In this document: in pieces, positions 10,404-23,000 of the stretch
Layout: each line of letters opens with the position of its first letter
How positions within the stretch are numbered: the first letter of the stretch is position 1
From: Bromus sterilis
Lineage: Eukaryota; Streptophyta; Magnoliopsida; Poales; Poaceae
Reading direction: 5' to 3'
Length of the DNA stretch: 64,000 nt
Assembly (NCBI GenBank): GCA_950022295.1
Contig: OX465595.1
Coordinates: 65,742,770-65,806,769 of the forward strand
Notes under the pieces: generated by a model
What the model was told of the DNA's origin: nothing
Database searches by the model: none
The model's input: the letters and a program-made list of their open reading frames with translations, nothing else
Translations under genes and position numbers: made by a program

Positions 10404-13400
10404 TGTAAGGCCCGATATGCGGTACTGTTCCAGTTCTAGATGTTTCCATCCAGATCCGGGGACGAAGCACATATCGGTCCCACCGCGACATATGACGAAG
10501 TCATATGCCCCAGATTTCCAACATGATATCACAACATTACAGATACAAGGATACAACATCTCATACAACCGTCATACAACTGCCTTAATACAATACAACA
10601 GCGGAAGATATATGTCTGAGTAGAGACTACAACCAAATGCCTAGTGGCAAAGAGAAAATCATCGATCCCCATAACCACACGGTTCCAGGCCCTCCGCCGG
10701 GATCCGCCTAACTAGTCGTCGTCGAGTCTCCACGTGAAACGGCGAATCACCATACCTGTTGTCGAGCAAGAACCCTGAAAAGAGTTTGGGGGTAGTATCA
10801 TGAGTACAAAAGTACTCAACATCCAACTGTAGTGGTCAACTGACCCAGCAAGGACTTCATCACTCGTCATTCTAGGACAACTAGTACTTTACGGTAAGGA
10901 TAGGGTAAGTGGTGAGGTTGCTGCCGCACTAGCATTTATGAAGTGGCTAACTATCTAGAGAGTAAGATAAGAAGCCAAGCATTCGATGAGGAATCGCCTC
11001 CAACAAGTCTGCTATCAGCTACTTACGCAAGCATAACACCTATCCTATCCTTGTCCTCCTCTTCGCATCCCGACGAAGAAGAAGCAGTCAAGGCACACAC
11101 ACGTTGATCAAGTTATATTAAGATTATCTCAGTTGTTGTTGTCTATGAACAAGGAGTAGGTCTCAAGTCGTCCATAACCGTGGACACGGCTTCTCGAAAA
11201 GATTTAACCCTGCAGGGGTGTACCAACTGCCCATTATAAGATCCGCATGTACGCCGGCTCTCTCGGTCAGGCCCGTTAAAGGCACCCATTGAAGAGTTGT
11301 CCCGAGAGATCCGGACATCATAGTCCCTCTAACTAACAACGAACAAATCCGGGTGGCCCCCGGTAGAGTTGACACCCAACTCAAGAGTCGGTCGTCTCTC
11401 GAATTGGCTTCTTCCGTCTCACGTCAGGTTGGAATGACATCTACAAAGCAGGTAGGCATCCCGCTCTCCGCAAAGTGTGGACCAACAGGAACACTGTCCC
11501 GCTGGCCCGCGTAAATCTATTCAGAGAACCTTCAGGCCCCTCCCCGCCTCTCCTACGGTGCAAATGGTAAACCATCTTGGGCAACCACTTGAAATGTTTG
11601 AAGCTAGGTAGGTAAGAAGAGGGGACCCCATAGAATCCCACACACGGTTAGGTACGCTCGTCAAGAGACACAATACCCGGAACTCGGGTCCTAGGTGACT
11701 CGAATGGAACAAGCATCGGGGCAGGATAGCCTGGACCTTCCATCCTTCGTCGAATATAGCCAACATTATAATAATCACATCATCCACAACAATATAATAG
11801 TGTGATAGTCCAAACCAAGGAGTAACAGGAGTTAACATCGTAGCATCGTAAGCATGCATACTAAGCAGGGGCTGAGCAACGAGCAATAGTAACATAGCAG
11901 AACAAGGTTTGCTGGGAGGGGACATGGCTGTATCGGTTTGAAAGAGGATGTAAACATGTGGTAGGATCAAACATCGAACCTATCCTAGACTAGCATGTAA
12001 ACCACTGGTTGAAATAGAATGGATCATAAGTAATGTATAGTCCTTGCCTGTTGATAAGTCGGGTTCCAAAGGTGTAGTTGATCGCAAGCTCGCATCTTTT
12101 CCAAGAGGTACCCGCGGAAGCACACAAGAGGGTAAACACTGGAAAGCAATCAACGAGCAAGCATCTATTACTACGAAGCAAACACGAGCAAGCATCAACA
12201 AGAAGGCAACACGAGACATCGCACCTACCGTCGAGAGCGGTTACTAACAGGTTAAGTGGAGTACTCGTCACACACGACGGTACCGCACATTTAAAAGGGT
12301 TAAAGTTTTTTAGCTACAGGTGATCAACAAAGGTTTTTAACATGGCATATCACTCAGGAATGGCATAGCACACAAACATGGCAAGAGGTGAAGCATAAAT
12401 AAACTATCTAATCTAGTCACTTTAAGTGGGGGGGGGGGGTAAACCTATACATGGCAACTATTACGGACCCCACGATATTTATTGCATTTGGTACTGTTGT
12501 TCCCCTAAACATAATTTATTATTTTTATTAGCAAGCAAGAGCAGCATAAAAACAATCTACACAAAATTCTAGTCAAGTTGCATGTAAGAAACATTTTATT
12601 TGGAGCAACGGTTAAAAAGTTACTAAAGAAATAATTTACGATGACAAGCAGTGCAATTAGCAGTCAAAAAGCGTGTAAACAAAGTCAAACATGGCAAAAG
12701 AACACATTTTATTAATCTACACAAAATTCTAAGCAACTTTCATGTTCAAAGTGTAGCGATCCGAGATACCGTTAAAAAGATACGGGCATCGCAAAATCAC
12801 AACTAAATCTGCTAAATATCATTAAATCGAGAAAATTACTAAACAACTACTAGACCAAAACTGCTGTTAACGGGCTATCATAGAGGGAGAGCGTTACATA
12901 GCGAAATCTCGCTCGGGGCGTCAAACAGCAGCAGCAATAATGGGCTAAACCCAACATGCTGCAGAAAAAATGGAAAAAAGGGGGACTCACCGAGCGGGCT
13001 CGGCCCATGAGGCAGTGGGCGCTGGGGAGCGGCGTGGGCTGGGGAGCTCCTGGGCCGCAAGGGGGAGGATGACCCAGTGGCTGCAGCGGTTGGCGGCTCC
13101 AGGCGTGGCCTCGCTGGGGCAGTGGCGGGCGGCGGATCTAGGCGGCGCCCTGCTGGATCCGGGACGCAGTGGCTCGGGCGACGAGGATCCGGTGACAGTG
13201 GGTGGTGGTGCCGGCGACGAGCTCGAGCTCCTGCTCGGGCCAGCCATGGCGTGCGGCCTGCGGGTGCTCCTGCACGGGAGATAGGAGGGGCGAGGTGAGG
13301 AGAACGGAGGGAGGCGCGAGGTGAGCGGTGGCCGTGACCTGCAGGTGCTGGCGTCGGCGGCGGCTCGCCAGCCGGAGTGAAGACGGCGGCGTGGCTCGGG

Positions 13401-14097
13401 CTCGGCAGGCCCGCGGCGGCGGTTCCAGGCCCTACGGGGCCCAATCCGGCGGGAGGAGGCTGTGGTGGAGCTGGGGCTCGATCTAAGCCTTTGATCTGTT
13501 AGGGTTTCGGACTAGAGAGGGATTTGGGGGTAAATTTTGAGGTAGATTAGGGGGGTGGCAGCAATTTTTGCTTAGGGGAAACCCTAGAAAGGGGGGGGGA
13601 GAGTGGTGGTCTTTATATAGCCCAGGTGGCTGGCAGTTTGCAAAAACATCCCCAGATTTTCTCTCACGCGCGCGGTGTTTACGTTTCTGACCGCCGGGGG
13701 CCCGCAGGACCTCCGAGTCGGGTAAAACTTCGAACTGCGCGATCAGCGCGTCGAGCCGGCGGCGTTCACCTCGCGCCGCGCTAGAACCGTTCCGAGAACA
13801 CTTTCCGACGCGCTATAAAAATATCCCGTTTACTTATGAAACAGGGGTTTCTCGTTCCGCTGGCTGAGGATGGTCTCGTGCGGTTTTCGCGACGGTGATC
13901 GGGTGAAACCCGGTGTCGCAAAGGTCGAGTGTCAGGGTGGAAAGGGTCGGTCTCCGTCCGGTACGAGATAAGAGGGGGGGGGGGGAATAATCGCCGATCG
14001 ATAAATCAGGGATGCAAACACCGCATACAAATCAGGAAATCAATCAATTCACACCGAAAACAAAATTTTTAATTTTTGGGAAATCTGGGCTATTACA
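10404..14097 (-). mobile_element. 3' LTR (minus-strand sense) of LARD-like element, 3,694 bp
   Basis: Read on the minus strand it starts TGTAATAGCCC and ends CGGGCCTTACA. A minus-strand TATA box (CTATATAAAG, plus 13611-13620) is followed by a GC-rich leader (about 13444-12878) with an open frame of 188 codons. The frame's composition is low complexity and it is not kept in the sister LTR, so I do not call it a gene. Poly-G runs at about 12425-12440 and 13974-13986 are longer than in the other LTR. A conserved palindromic block lies at 11170-11222. Confidence 0.88.
13611..13620 (-). promoter_or_regulatory. TATA box of the LARD-like 3' LTR
   Basis: The plus strand reads CTTTATATAG, so the minus strand reads CTATATAAAG, a good plant TATA box. 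The equivalent in the sister LTR is at about 27308-27317. It lies about 480 bases into the LTR in the sense direction, which is a plausible U3 length. Confidence 0.65.
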
Positions 14098-14698
14098 ATA
14101 CAACACCACCAACAAGGGATCTCGCCCCGAGATCCTGGAAGATCCGGGGAAGAGGGGGAGACAAAAGACAGTCGACAATCTTCAACACCACCAACAAGGT
14201 ACTCTGCTCCATGTCGACGTCGAAATTCTGTCGAGATGAATTTCCGCAGGGAGACGGCAACGTCGAAAAACGAAACCATCGGGAGATCAAGAGGAGTAAA
14301 TGATAGTTGAAAGTGACGATCAAGGGAAGCATGCTCACTGAAATCGTGAGGATACTGGGAAAGGGAACTGAAGTCAATAGACGACCAAGATATAAACCAG
14401 AGTCGGACAGACTAAAGGTACTTCAGGAATTCCCACCTGAGTTCGGAATCGAGACAATACTTCCCAAGCAAAGCATTGTAACGATTTCGATACTCCACAC
14501 ACTCGAGATCCTAGAGTTTGATGGGGGTAAGGCGAGAATTAAAACACTTATGACACTCGTCCTGGCCAGAGCATGGATAAGGAGTAAAAAGATTCCTACT
14601 CTCCGTTAACTAACTTAGTAACTACAAAATAGTTTTTGTCTGGACTCGACTTCGACCAGAGAGGGGGTCCTACGGTCGGTAAGGCTCTGATACCAAGT
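14098..14698 (-). mobile_element. 601-bp non-coding interior of LARD-like element with primer site and polypurine tract
   Basis: On the minus strand the right end carries a tRNA-Met primer site (plus 14685-14696, complement of CTTGGTATCAGAGCC). The left end carries ATCTCGGGGCGAGATCCC just before the LTR. That motif resembles the equivalent ATCTCGGGACGAGATTC of the Tekay-like element at 2237-2253 and suggests a related autonomous partner. A 16-base unit, AACACCACCAACAAGG, occurs twice (about 14100 and 14184). The longest frame is about 100 codons and looks random. Confidence 0.8.
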
Positions 14699-17600
14699 TG
14701 GAAGGCCCGATATGCGGTACTGTTCCATTTCTAGATGTTTCCATCCAGATCCGGGGACGAAGCACATATCGGTCCCACTGCGACATATGACGAAGTCATT
14801 AACCCCGGATTTCCAACATCATATCACAACATTACAGATACAAGGATACAACATCCCATACAATCGGCATACAGCTGCCTTAATACAATACAACAACGGA
14901 AGATATATGTCGGAGTACAGACTACAACCAAATGCCTAGTGGCAAAGATAAAATCATCGATCCCCATAACCACACGGTTCCAGGCCCTCCGCCGGGATCC
15001 GCCTAACTAGTCGTCGTCGAGTCTCCACGTGAAACATCGAATCACCATACTTGTTGTCGAGAAAGAACCACGAAAAGAGTTTGGGGGTAGTATCATGAGT
15101 ACAGAAGTACCCAGCATCCAACTGTAGTGGTCAACTGACCCAACAAGGACTTCATCACTCGTCATTCTAGGACAACTAGTAGTTTACGGTAAGGATGGGG
15201 TAAGTGGTGAGGTTGCTTCCGCACTAGCATTTATGAAGTGGCTAACGATCTAGAGAGTAAGATAAGAAGCCAAGCATTCGATGAGGAATCGCCTCCAACA
15301 AGTCTGCTATCAGCTACTTACGCAAGCATAACACCTATCCTATCCTTGTCCTCCTCTTCGCACCCCGACGAAGAAGAAGCAGTCAAGGCACACACACGTT
15401 GATCAAGTTATATTAAGATTATCTCAGTTGTTGTTGTCTATGAACAAGGAGTAGGTCTCAAGTCGTCCATAACCATGGACACGACTTCTCGAAAAGATTT
15501 AACCCTGCAGGGGTGTACCAACTGCCCATTATAAGCTCCGCATGTACGCCGGCTCTCTCAGTCAAGCCTGTTAAAGGCACCCATTGAAGAGTTGTCCCGA
15601 GAGATCCGGACATCATAGTCCCTCTAACTAACAACGAACAAATCCGGGTGGCCCCCGGTAGAGTCGACACCAAACTCAAGAGTCGGCCGTCTCTCGAATT
15701 GGCCTCTTCCGTCTGACGTCAGGTTGGAATGACATCTGCAAAGAAGGTAGGCATCGCGCGCTCCGCAAAGTGTGGACCAACAGGAACACTGTCCCGCTGG
15801 CCCGCGTAATCCTATTTTGAGAACCTGCGGGCCCCTGCCCGCCTCTCCTATGGTGCAAATGGAAAACCAGCTTGGGCCACCACTAGAAATGTTTGAATCT
15901 AGGTAGGTAAGAAGAGGGGACCCCATAGAATCCCACACGCGGTTAGGCACGCTCGTCAAGAGACACAATACCCGGAACTCGGGTCCTAGGTGACTCGAAT
16001 GGAACAAAGCATTGGGGCGGGATAGCCTGGACCTTCCATCCTTCGTCGAGTATAGTCAACATTATAATAATCACATCATCCACAACAATATAATATTATG
16101 ATAGTCCAAACCAAGGAGTAACAGGAGTTAACATCGTAGCATCCTAAGCATGCATACTAAGCAGGGGCTGAGCAACGAGCAATAGTAACATAGCAGAACA
16201 AGGTTTGCTAGGAGGGGACATGGCTGTATCGGTTTGAAAGAGGCTGTAAACATGTGGTAGGATCAAACATAGAACCTATCCTAGACTAGCATGTAAACCG
16301 CTGGTTGAAATAGAATGGATCATAAGTAATGTATTGTCCTTGCCTGTTGATAAGTCGGGTTCCGAAGGTGTAGTTGATCGCAAGCTCGCATCGTCTCCAA
16401 GAGGTACCCACGGAAGCACACAAGAGGGTAAACACTAGAAAGCAATCAACGAGCAAGCATCTATTACTACGAAGCAAACAAGAGCAAGCATCAACAAGAA
16501 GGCAACACGAGACATTGCACCTACCGTCGAGAGTGGTTACTAACAGGTTAAGTGGAGTACTCGTCACACACGACGGTACCGCACATTTAAAAGGGTTCAA
16601 GTTGTATAGCTACAGGTGATCAACAAAGGTTGTTAACATGGCATATCACTCAGGCATGGCATAGCACACAAACATGGCAAGAGGTGAAGCATAAAGAAAC
16701 TATCTAATCTAGTCACTTTAAGTGGGGGGGGTAAAACCTATACATGGCAACTATTACGGACCCCACGATATTTATTGCATTTGGTACTGTTGTGCCCCTA
16801 AACATAATTTATTATTTTTATTAGCAAGAAAGAGCAGCATAAACACAATGTACCCAAAATTCTAGTCAAGTTGCATGTAAGAAACATTTTATTTGGAGCA
16901 ACGGTTAAAAAGTTAATAAAGAAACAATTTACGGTGGCAAGCAGTGCAATTAGTAGTCAAACATCATGTAAACAAAGTCAAACATGGCAAAAGAACACAT
17001 TTTATTAATCTACACACAATTCTAAGCAACTTTCATGTTCAAAGTGTCGCGATCCGAACTACCGTTAAAAAGATACGGGCATCGCAAAATCACAACTAAA
17101 TCTGCTAAATATTATTAAATCGAGAAAATTACTAAACGGCTACTAGGCCAAAACTAATGTTAACGGGCTATCACAGAGGGCGAGCGTTACTTAGCTAAAT
17201 CTCGCTCGGGGCGTCAAACAACAGCAGCAATAATGGGCCAAACCCAACACGCTGCACAAAAATGGAAAAAAGGGGACTCACCGAGCGGGCTCGGCCCATG
17301 AGGCAGTGGGCGCGGGATAAGGGGCGCCCGCCCAGGGCTCTGGGGAGAGGCGTGGGCCGGGAAGCTCCTGGGTCGCAAGGGGGAGGCCGGCCCAGTGGCT
17401 GCAGCGGTTGGCGGCTCCAGGCGTGGCCTCGCTGGGGCAGCGGCGGCATGCGGCGACCCATCGCGGCGGCCTAGCCACCCACCGGCGAGAGGGGGGGGCA
17501 GGAGTGGCGGATCTAGGCGGCGCCCTGGTGGATCCGGGACGCGGTGGCTCAAGCGACGAGCATCAGGCGGCAGTGGGTGGTCAGGGCCGGCGACGAGCTC

Positions 17601-17932
17601 GAGCTCCTCCTCGGGCCAGCCATGGCGTGCGGCCTGCGGGTGCTCCTGCGCGGGACATAGGAGGGGCGAGGTGAGGAGAGAACGGAGGGAGGAGCGAGGC
17701 GAGCGGTGGCTGTGACCTGCAGGTGCTGGCGTCGGCGTCGGCTCACCGGCTGGAGTGAAGACGGCGGCGAGAAGTTCCATGGCTCGGGCGGCGCGGCTCG
17801 GGCTCGGCGGGCCCGCGGCGGCAGTTCCAGGCCCTGCGGGGCCCAATCCGGCGGGAGGAGGCTGTGGTGGAGCTGGGGCTCGATCTGAGCCTTTAATCTC
17901 ACAGATCAACGGCCAAAACGATTGGGGGTTAG
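14699..17932 (-). mobile_element. 5' LTR (minus-strand sense) of LARD-like element, first segment
   Basis: This segment begins TGGAAGGCCCG on the plus strand and matches 10404 onwards with many single-base differences. It carries several short extra segments (about 17300-17340, 17440-17510 and 17760-17800) absent from the sister LTR. It is cut at 17932 by the Copia element; the rest of the LTR resumes at 27201 after the duplicated target gttag (17928-17932 and 27196-27200). Confidence 0.88.
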
Positions 17933-20092
17933 TGTTGGGAAACGTAGTAGAAAACAAAAATTGTCGGCCTACGAATCAAGAACCCAAGATCATGCAAGAA
18001 GATTGCATACAAGGTTTTAGGTCATGGCTCACCAACCGATGAAGCGGAAGTAGAGTTGGTGAAGACCGTTGGTGCAGATCCCCGCAGCTAGGAATTTCAA
18101 TGACCTCCCAACCGCGAGGATATCGATCCCGGGTACCGTTCCACGATCCGTTGCGCGATCTGTCTCGCGAACCGTCCCGATCAAGTCCCACGAACAAGTC
18201 CCTCGAACATGATCTCCGAGGAAGAAGAAGGACCTCGAAGAAGGATCAAGGTATGATCCCTCTACCGGTATCCACACATCCCGATGTAGCAATCCAGCAG
18301 CGCTCCGCCGTCCAGAGAAGAATGCCACCGAGAGAAGCTAGAGGGAGAAGAGCCTAGCAGCGTCCGGACTAGAACGATCTAGCCCGAAGAGAATTAGAGG
18401 CGCGTGGGATTTAGCTGGGGCAGCCTTGGGGCTTTTCTGGTGTCTCTTTGGGGCTACCCCTGCCCATGAATATATAGGTGGAAGCCTGGGGTCGCAACTT
18501 GGGCGAGGGTTCTCCCCAAAGTCGGTTTTGGCCACCAGGAGGAGTCCAACATGGATTCCTCTACGAAACGACGCGGACTACGGCGTCTAGGGGGGAAACG
18601 CCAGGGACCCTGGCGTTTTGCCCTGGCCCCCAAGAAAAGTCTATTTCCCACCGACCTACGGCCTTGTGGACCTTCCTACTTGGCCTAGCTTCGGTTTCCG
18701 CGTTTTGGAGAGTTCCATAACCCTCCAGATACTTCCATAAGCTCCCGAGAATCTCCCGAAACCTCCCGAAACATTTCTAGAATTCCCGGAATAATTACCT
18801 GATGTTTCGTAACCTTTCCACAACTATTACCGAATGTTTCAAAACCTTCCGAGGCTATTACGGATATCTTGTTACTACTTCAAGAATCTTCTTGAATGTT
18901 CCGAAATCATCCGAGACCGTTCACGAATATTCCGAAACCATTCCGCACAACCTAGAACACTTCTAGTGCTACCCGGAAACACTTCCGGTTCCACCCGAAA
19001 CAATTTCGGTACCCTTTCTCTTTTCATCTCCTAGTTCTCTAACAGATTACTACTCGTTAAGTGTGTGACCCAATAGGTTCGGTATAATGCGGACATGACT
19101 CAGAACAACTTCCGGACATAGGTCAACAACCTTTTGTCAATAGCCAATAATCAACAGCGGAGCCATGGACACCCATGTTGACTCCCGCACATACACGAAT
19201 AAACTTCGAGTGAACCTTTATGTTTAGTCATGTATCATTCCCTTTTCTTCGTGATATATGACAAAGTTAGAGGAGAGATGTTTGGCACCCATGTGTAACA
19301 ACTTCTTGAACACAAGCCACTCGTTATCCTCTTTGCTCGTTTGTCTCTATTTCTCGTTATTGTATTCCGGTATCCCCGTGATTAAATCACAATGCGTCTG
19401 GCCAGACTAGAATGGATACCGTCATACCGAGTGGGCCCAAAGTCAATATCTCTTCATCGTGAAGGAGAAAATCCCATTCTTGAACTATCACAGTCACTAG
19501 CCACACCATCTGACATACTCAGAACTTATTTTACTACTTCCCATTTACGGGAGGATTCATCTAAGAACCAAAGCATGTCTTCCTGTGTGAAGCAACTCGA
19601 TACTCTCATGGTCTAAGGAATTACGTATATGATAACATTTTCATGATATGACTTATAACATAGTTACGATGTGATCTCTAAGTATATCATTCAATACTGG
19701 GGTCGGTTCAACATCATTGTTCTGCTAACAATATGTTCCCATTGCTACTGACATCCTTGTTACAAGAAGAATGTCCATGATTAAGAAAACGTAATCATCA
19801 GTTAGCACATGAGCTGGTCTTAGAGGCTAAACCAGGAACTCTTGCTGTTTACATTTCCACACATGCAAGTGAGTTTTCTTCTGAATCTCATAGTCAGTGT
19901 CATTGCAATTATAGCACAGAAATATAAACATTAATTATGAACGTGGAAATATATATAATACTCCCTCCGATCCATAATAAGTGTCGCTCATTTTGTACTA
20001 AGCTAGTACAAACTTTGTACTATATGAGCGACACTTATTATGGATCGGAGGGAGTAACATTTTATTATTGCCTCTAGGGCATATTTCCAACA
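17933..20092 (-). mobile_element. 3' LTR (minus sense) of the Angela-like Copia element, with MITE inside
   Basis: It is 2,160 bases long, against 2,063 in the sister LTR. The excess is explained by a 94-bp MITE with its TA duplication. A minus-strand TATA stretch (CTATATATTC, plus about 18470-18479) is present. The region 18714-19010 is rich in degenerate TTCCGAAAC-like units. By eye the two LTRs differ at roughly 2 percent of sites. Confidence 0.88.
19961..20054. mobile_element. Stowaway-type MITE, 94 bp
   Basis: The terminal inverted repeats start CTCCCTCCGATCC and pair perfectly over about 31 bases, leaving a short centre. The element is flanked by TA on both sides (19959-19960 and 20055-20056). 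The other LTR of the same Copia element (about 27155-27165) has the empty site with a single TA. These ends and the TA target are the hallmark of Stowaway elements, which are moved by Tc1/mariner transposases. Confidence 0.97.
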
Positions 20093-23000
20093 GTCTCCCT
20101 CTTGCACTAGAGTCAATAATATTATCAGTGCTTGAGCACTGTATACCTATGGCTTACCGGTGTAATACATGCTTCATTTGTGGTATAGACTTCATCATCG
20201 GATCTGACGTTTCAGGCCCGTTTGTATCTTGCATATGTTCGCGTTTTCACGCTATCATAAAATTCACTAATATTATCAGTTTAGCTTTGTATATGTTTGA
20301 ATCATTTGGCAGGACCTTGGTTCCTTTAGAATAAGTCATGAAATCATTCATCAATGTTCCATGAGCTTCAAGCATCTTGGAAACCATACAATGTTGATAA
20401 ATGAACTTATGATTCAAAATACCCTCCCTTGTTACTTCTTTAAGCAACAATATACTTAGCCTCTGTTATAGAATTCGCCACAGTATCTAACTTAACACAA
20501 TTCCTCCATACTGTGCCACCCTTATGTGTGAAACACATAATCCCAATTAAAATCGAAAATCGGTCAGAGTAAGTATGAAGACTGAATTGGTGTAACTGTT
20601 TACATCAAAATTCAGCTGGTGTAACTTGTTACAACGAGCTCTTCATTATCTCCATTTTCCGAGAAACATATCTTATCTACCATAAGTTTAACTTTTCACT
20701 GGTTGTCCAATGATCAACATATTGATCACTTTGGTATCTTGCTCACAACCTTTTGGAGGCTTGGACATATCTGATCGTAATACATATTATGGTGTACATG
20801 ATTAATCCAAACACATAGGTGAGTGAAATCCAATTCATGTGTTTTTCTTATCTGTGTTCATGAACACCGATTTCTGCAAACAACTTTTCACCATGACCTC
20901 GGCAAGAACATCCTTCTTGGCGTTTTCATACTAAACTACTTTAGTATCATGTCAACATGTAACGTTGGATTTAGCATGATCAAGCACTTACTATCTGCAT
21001 AGATCACTGTGCTCAATACAAATGCCATATTAGTCCAAGTTCTTCAACTGAAAAGTATTTCCAATGAAGTCCTTATTCGTGTCAAGAAATTTATATCATT
21101 TATAATCAAAAATATGTCATCTACATAAGGTTTTAGAAATATCATTCAGCTCCCACTTACTTTCTTGAACATTCAAGCATCTTCGTTTGTTCCCGATGAA
21201 AACAAACTCTTTTGGCAATTTCATCATAACGAAAATTCCAACTCCATTGTGCTAGCTTCAGTCCATCACTGGATATACAAGGCTTGCATCTATTTTAGCA
21301 TCCTTTGAATCGACAAAACATTCCGGTCGTATCACATATACATACTTTGTTATATTTCCGTGTAGGAACTTTGTTTTGACGTTCATTCTACCATATTCTA
21401 TAAATGAGATATGTAGTAATTGCTAATATAACCCGAACTGACTAAAGCATCTCTATGGTCGAAACTATTTTGCCGTAGTCAACGTTTGAACTTGCTAGAA
21501 TTTTTTTTCCAATGAGTTGAGCTTTATGGATAAAACAATTTCATCCGAATCAATTATAGATCCATGTATATATTCTTCAGACTTTTAGTCTTTTAGAGGG
21601 TCTACCAAGTTCAAAACTTGACTTACTTCCATGGATACTATCTCGGATTATTTGGCATTTAGCCAAATCTCGGAGTCAGGGCCCATCAATGCTTCTTTGT
21701 ATATCACAGGTTTATCATTGTCGAACAATAATATCTCGTCTTACATATCATGAATGTTTGTACGAGTTTTGTCTAACCTGTGTGGTTCAGCTGCACACTT
21801 ATTTGAAGATTCAACAATCTTTAACAAGTTGCACTGTCCTCCCACTCACTCTTTTGCAAGAAACTATTTTCTTCCAAACACATTGTTCTTAACAGCAAAC
21901 AGTTTTGCTTTTGTGTATTGATAGAGGAATACCAAACCTTTTGGAATAACCTTAACAAAGTAGCACTTATCTGATTTGGTGTTTTGAGCATGTCAAACAC
22001 ATGTCTCATATACCCAAATTTTAAGAAAAGACAATATGGTTTTAACACTTCCATTCCACATCTAATATGGTGTCATTTCAACAGATTTGATGGTGCTCTT
22101 TTCAGTGTAAAAGCCGTAGTCTCTAACGCATAACTTTAATAAGTATAATGGAAAATTGATAAACATCATATTTGATCTTACCGTGTCATACATGTCCTGA
22201 TTACATCTCTCGAACACTTTACTCATAGTGGTGTTCCGGGAGACGCAAGGTATGACACTTCTTCACAACTCATTAGACGTTCGCTAAACTTGTAACTCAA
22301 ATATTACTTTCTACAATCTAATTTGCAGAAGCTTTATTTTCTCATTACAATGAATTTCTATTTCACTCTAAAATTCCTTGAACATTTCAAAGATTTCAGA
22401 CGTATGTCTCTATTGAACAGATATCCACATATCTACTTCAACTCATGAGTGAAGATAGGGAATCCACTGCACACAACTACACTTATTGGACTACACACAT
22501 CATCATGTATGATTACCAATGGTTTAGTTGCCCGTTCATCTATGGCCTATCAACGGTGTTTTAGTCACATTACTTCGAGACGAAGATCGCAAGCGTCAAG
22601 TGATTCATAATCATATGACTCGAAAGTCCATCACTTATGAAAATTCTTCATGCATGTTATGTCACTTGTGATAAACGGTAGCGCCACATCTATGTGGTAT
22701 TTCTGTCAGTCTTGCGACGTTTAGCGTCAGTGTTATGGATGTTTAGTATTATTATCAAGATTCATAACATACAACCTATTCATAATGGAAGTATGGCCTT
22801 TACGTTATTCATAGCTTTGAACAACTCTCTTGCAACAAACATGATTCAAAATGATGTTTTGCAACAAGGCTAAAGTGTAGTAACAATTTACTCAACTCTA
22901 AAATGAATTATGAAGATAATCATAGAGTCAACACACGGTATAGTAAACCTTTTACCGTGTTCCCGAGCGTGTCAAAACTCATCATTAGCTAGTCATAAAG

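Noticed and set aside
12878..13444. 188-codon minus-strand frame in the LARD-like LTR
   Set aside because: Pro/Ala/Arg-rich and GC-driven; the sister LTR has indels that change the frame, so it is leader sequence, not a gene.
17214..17957. 247-codon minus-strand frame
   Set aside because: Same GC-rich leader region; it starts in the inserted Copia LTR and so cannot be an original gene.
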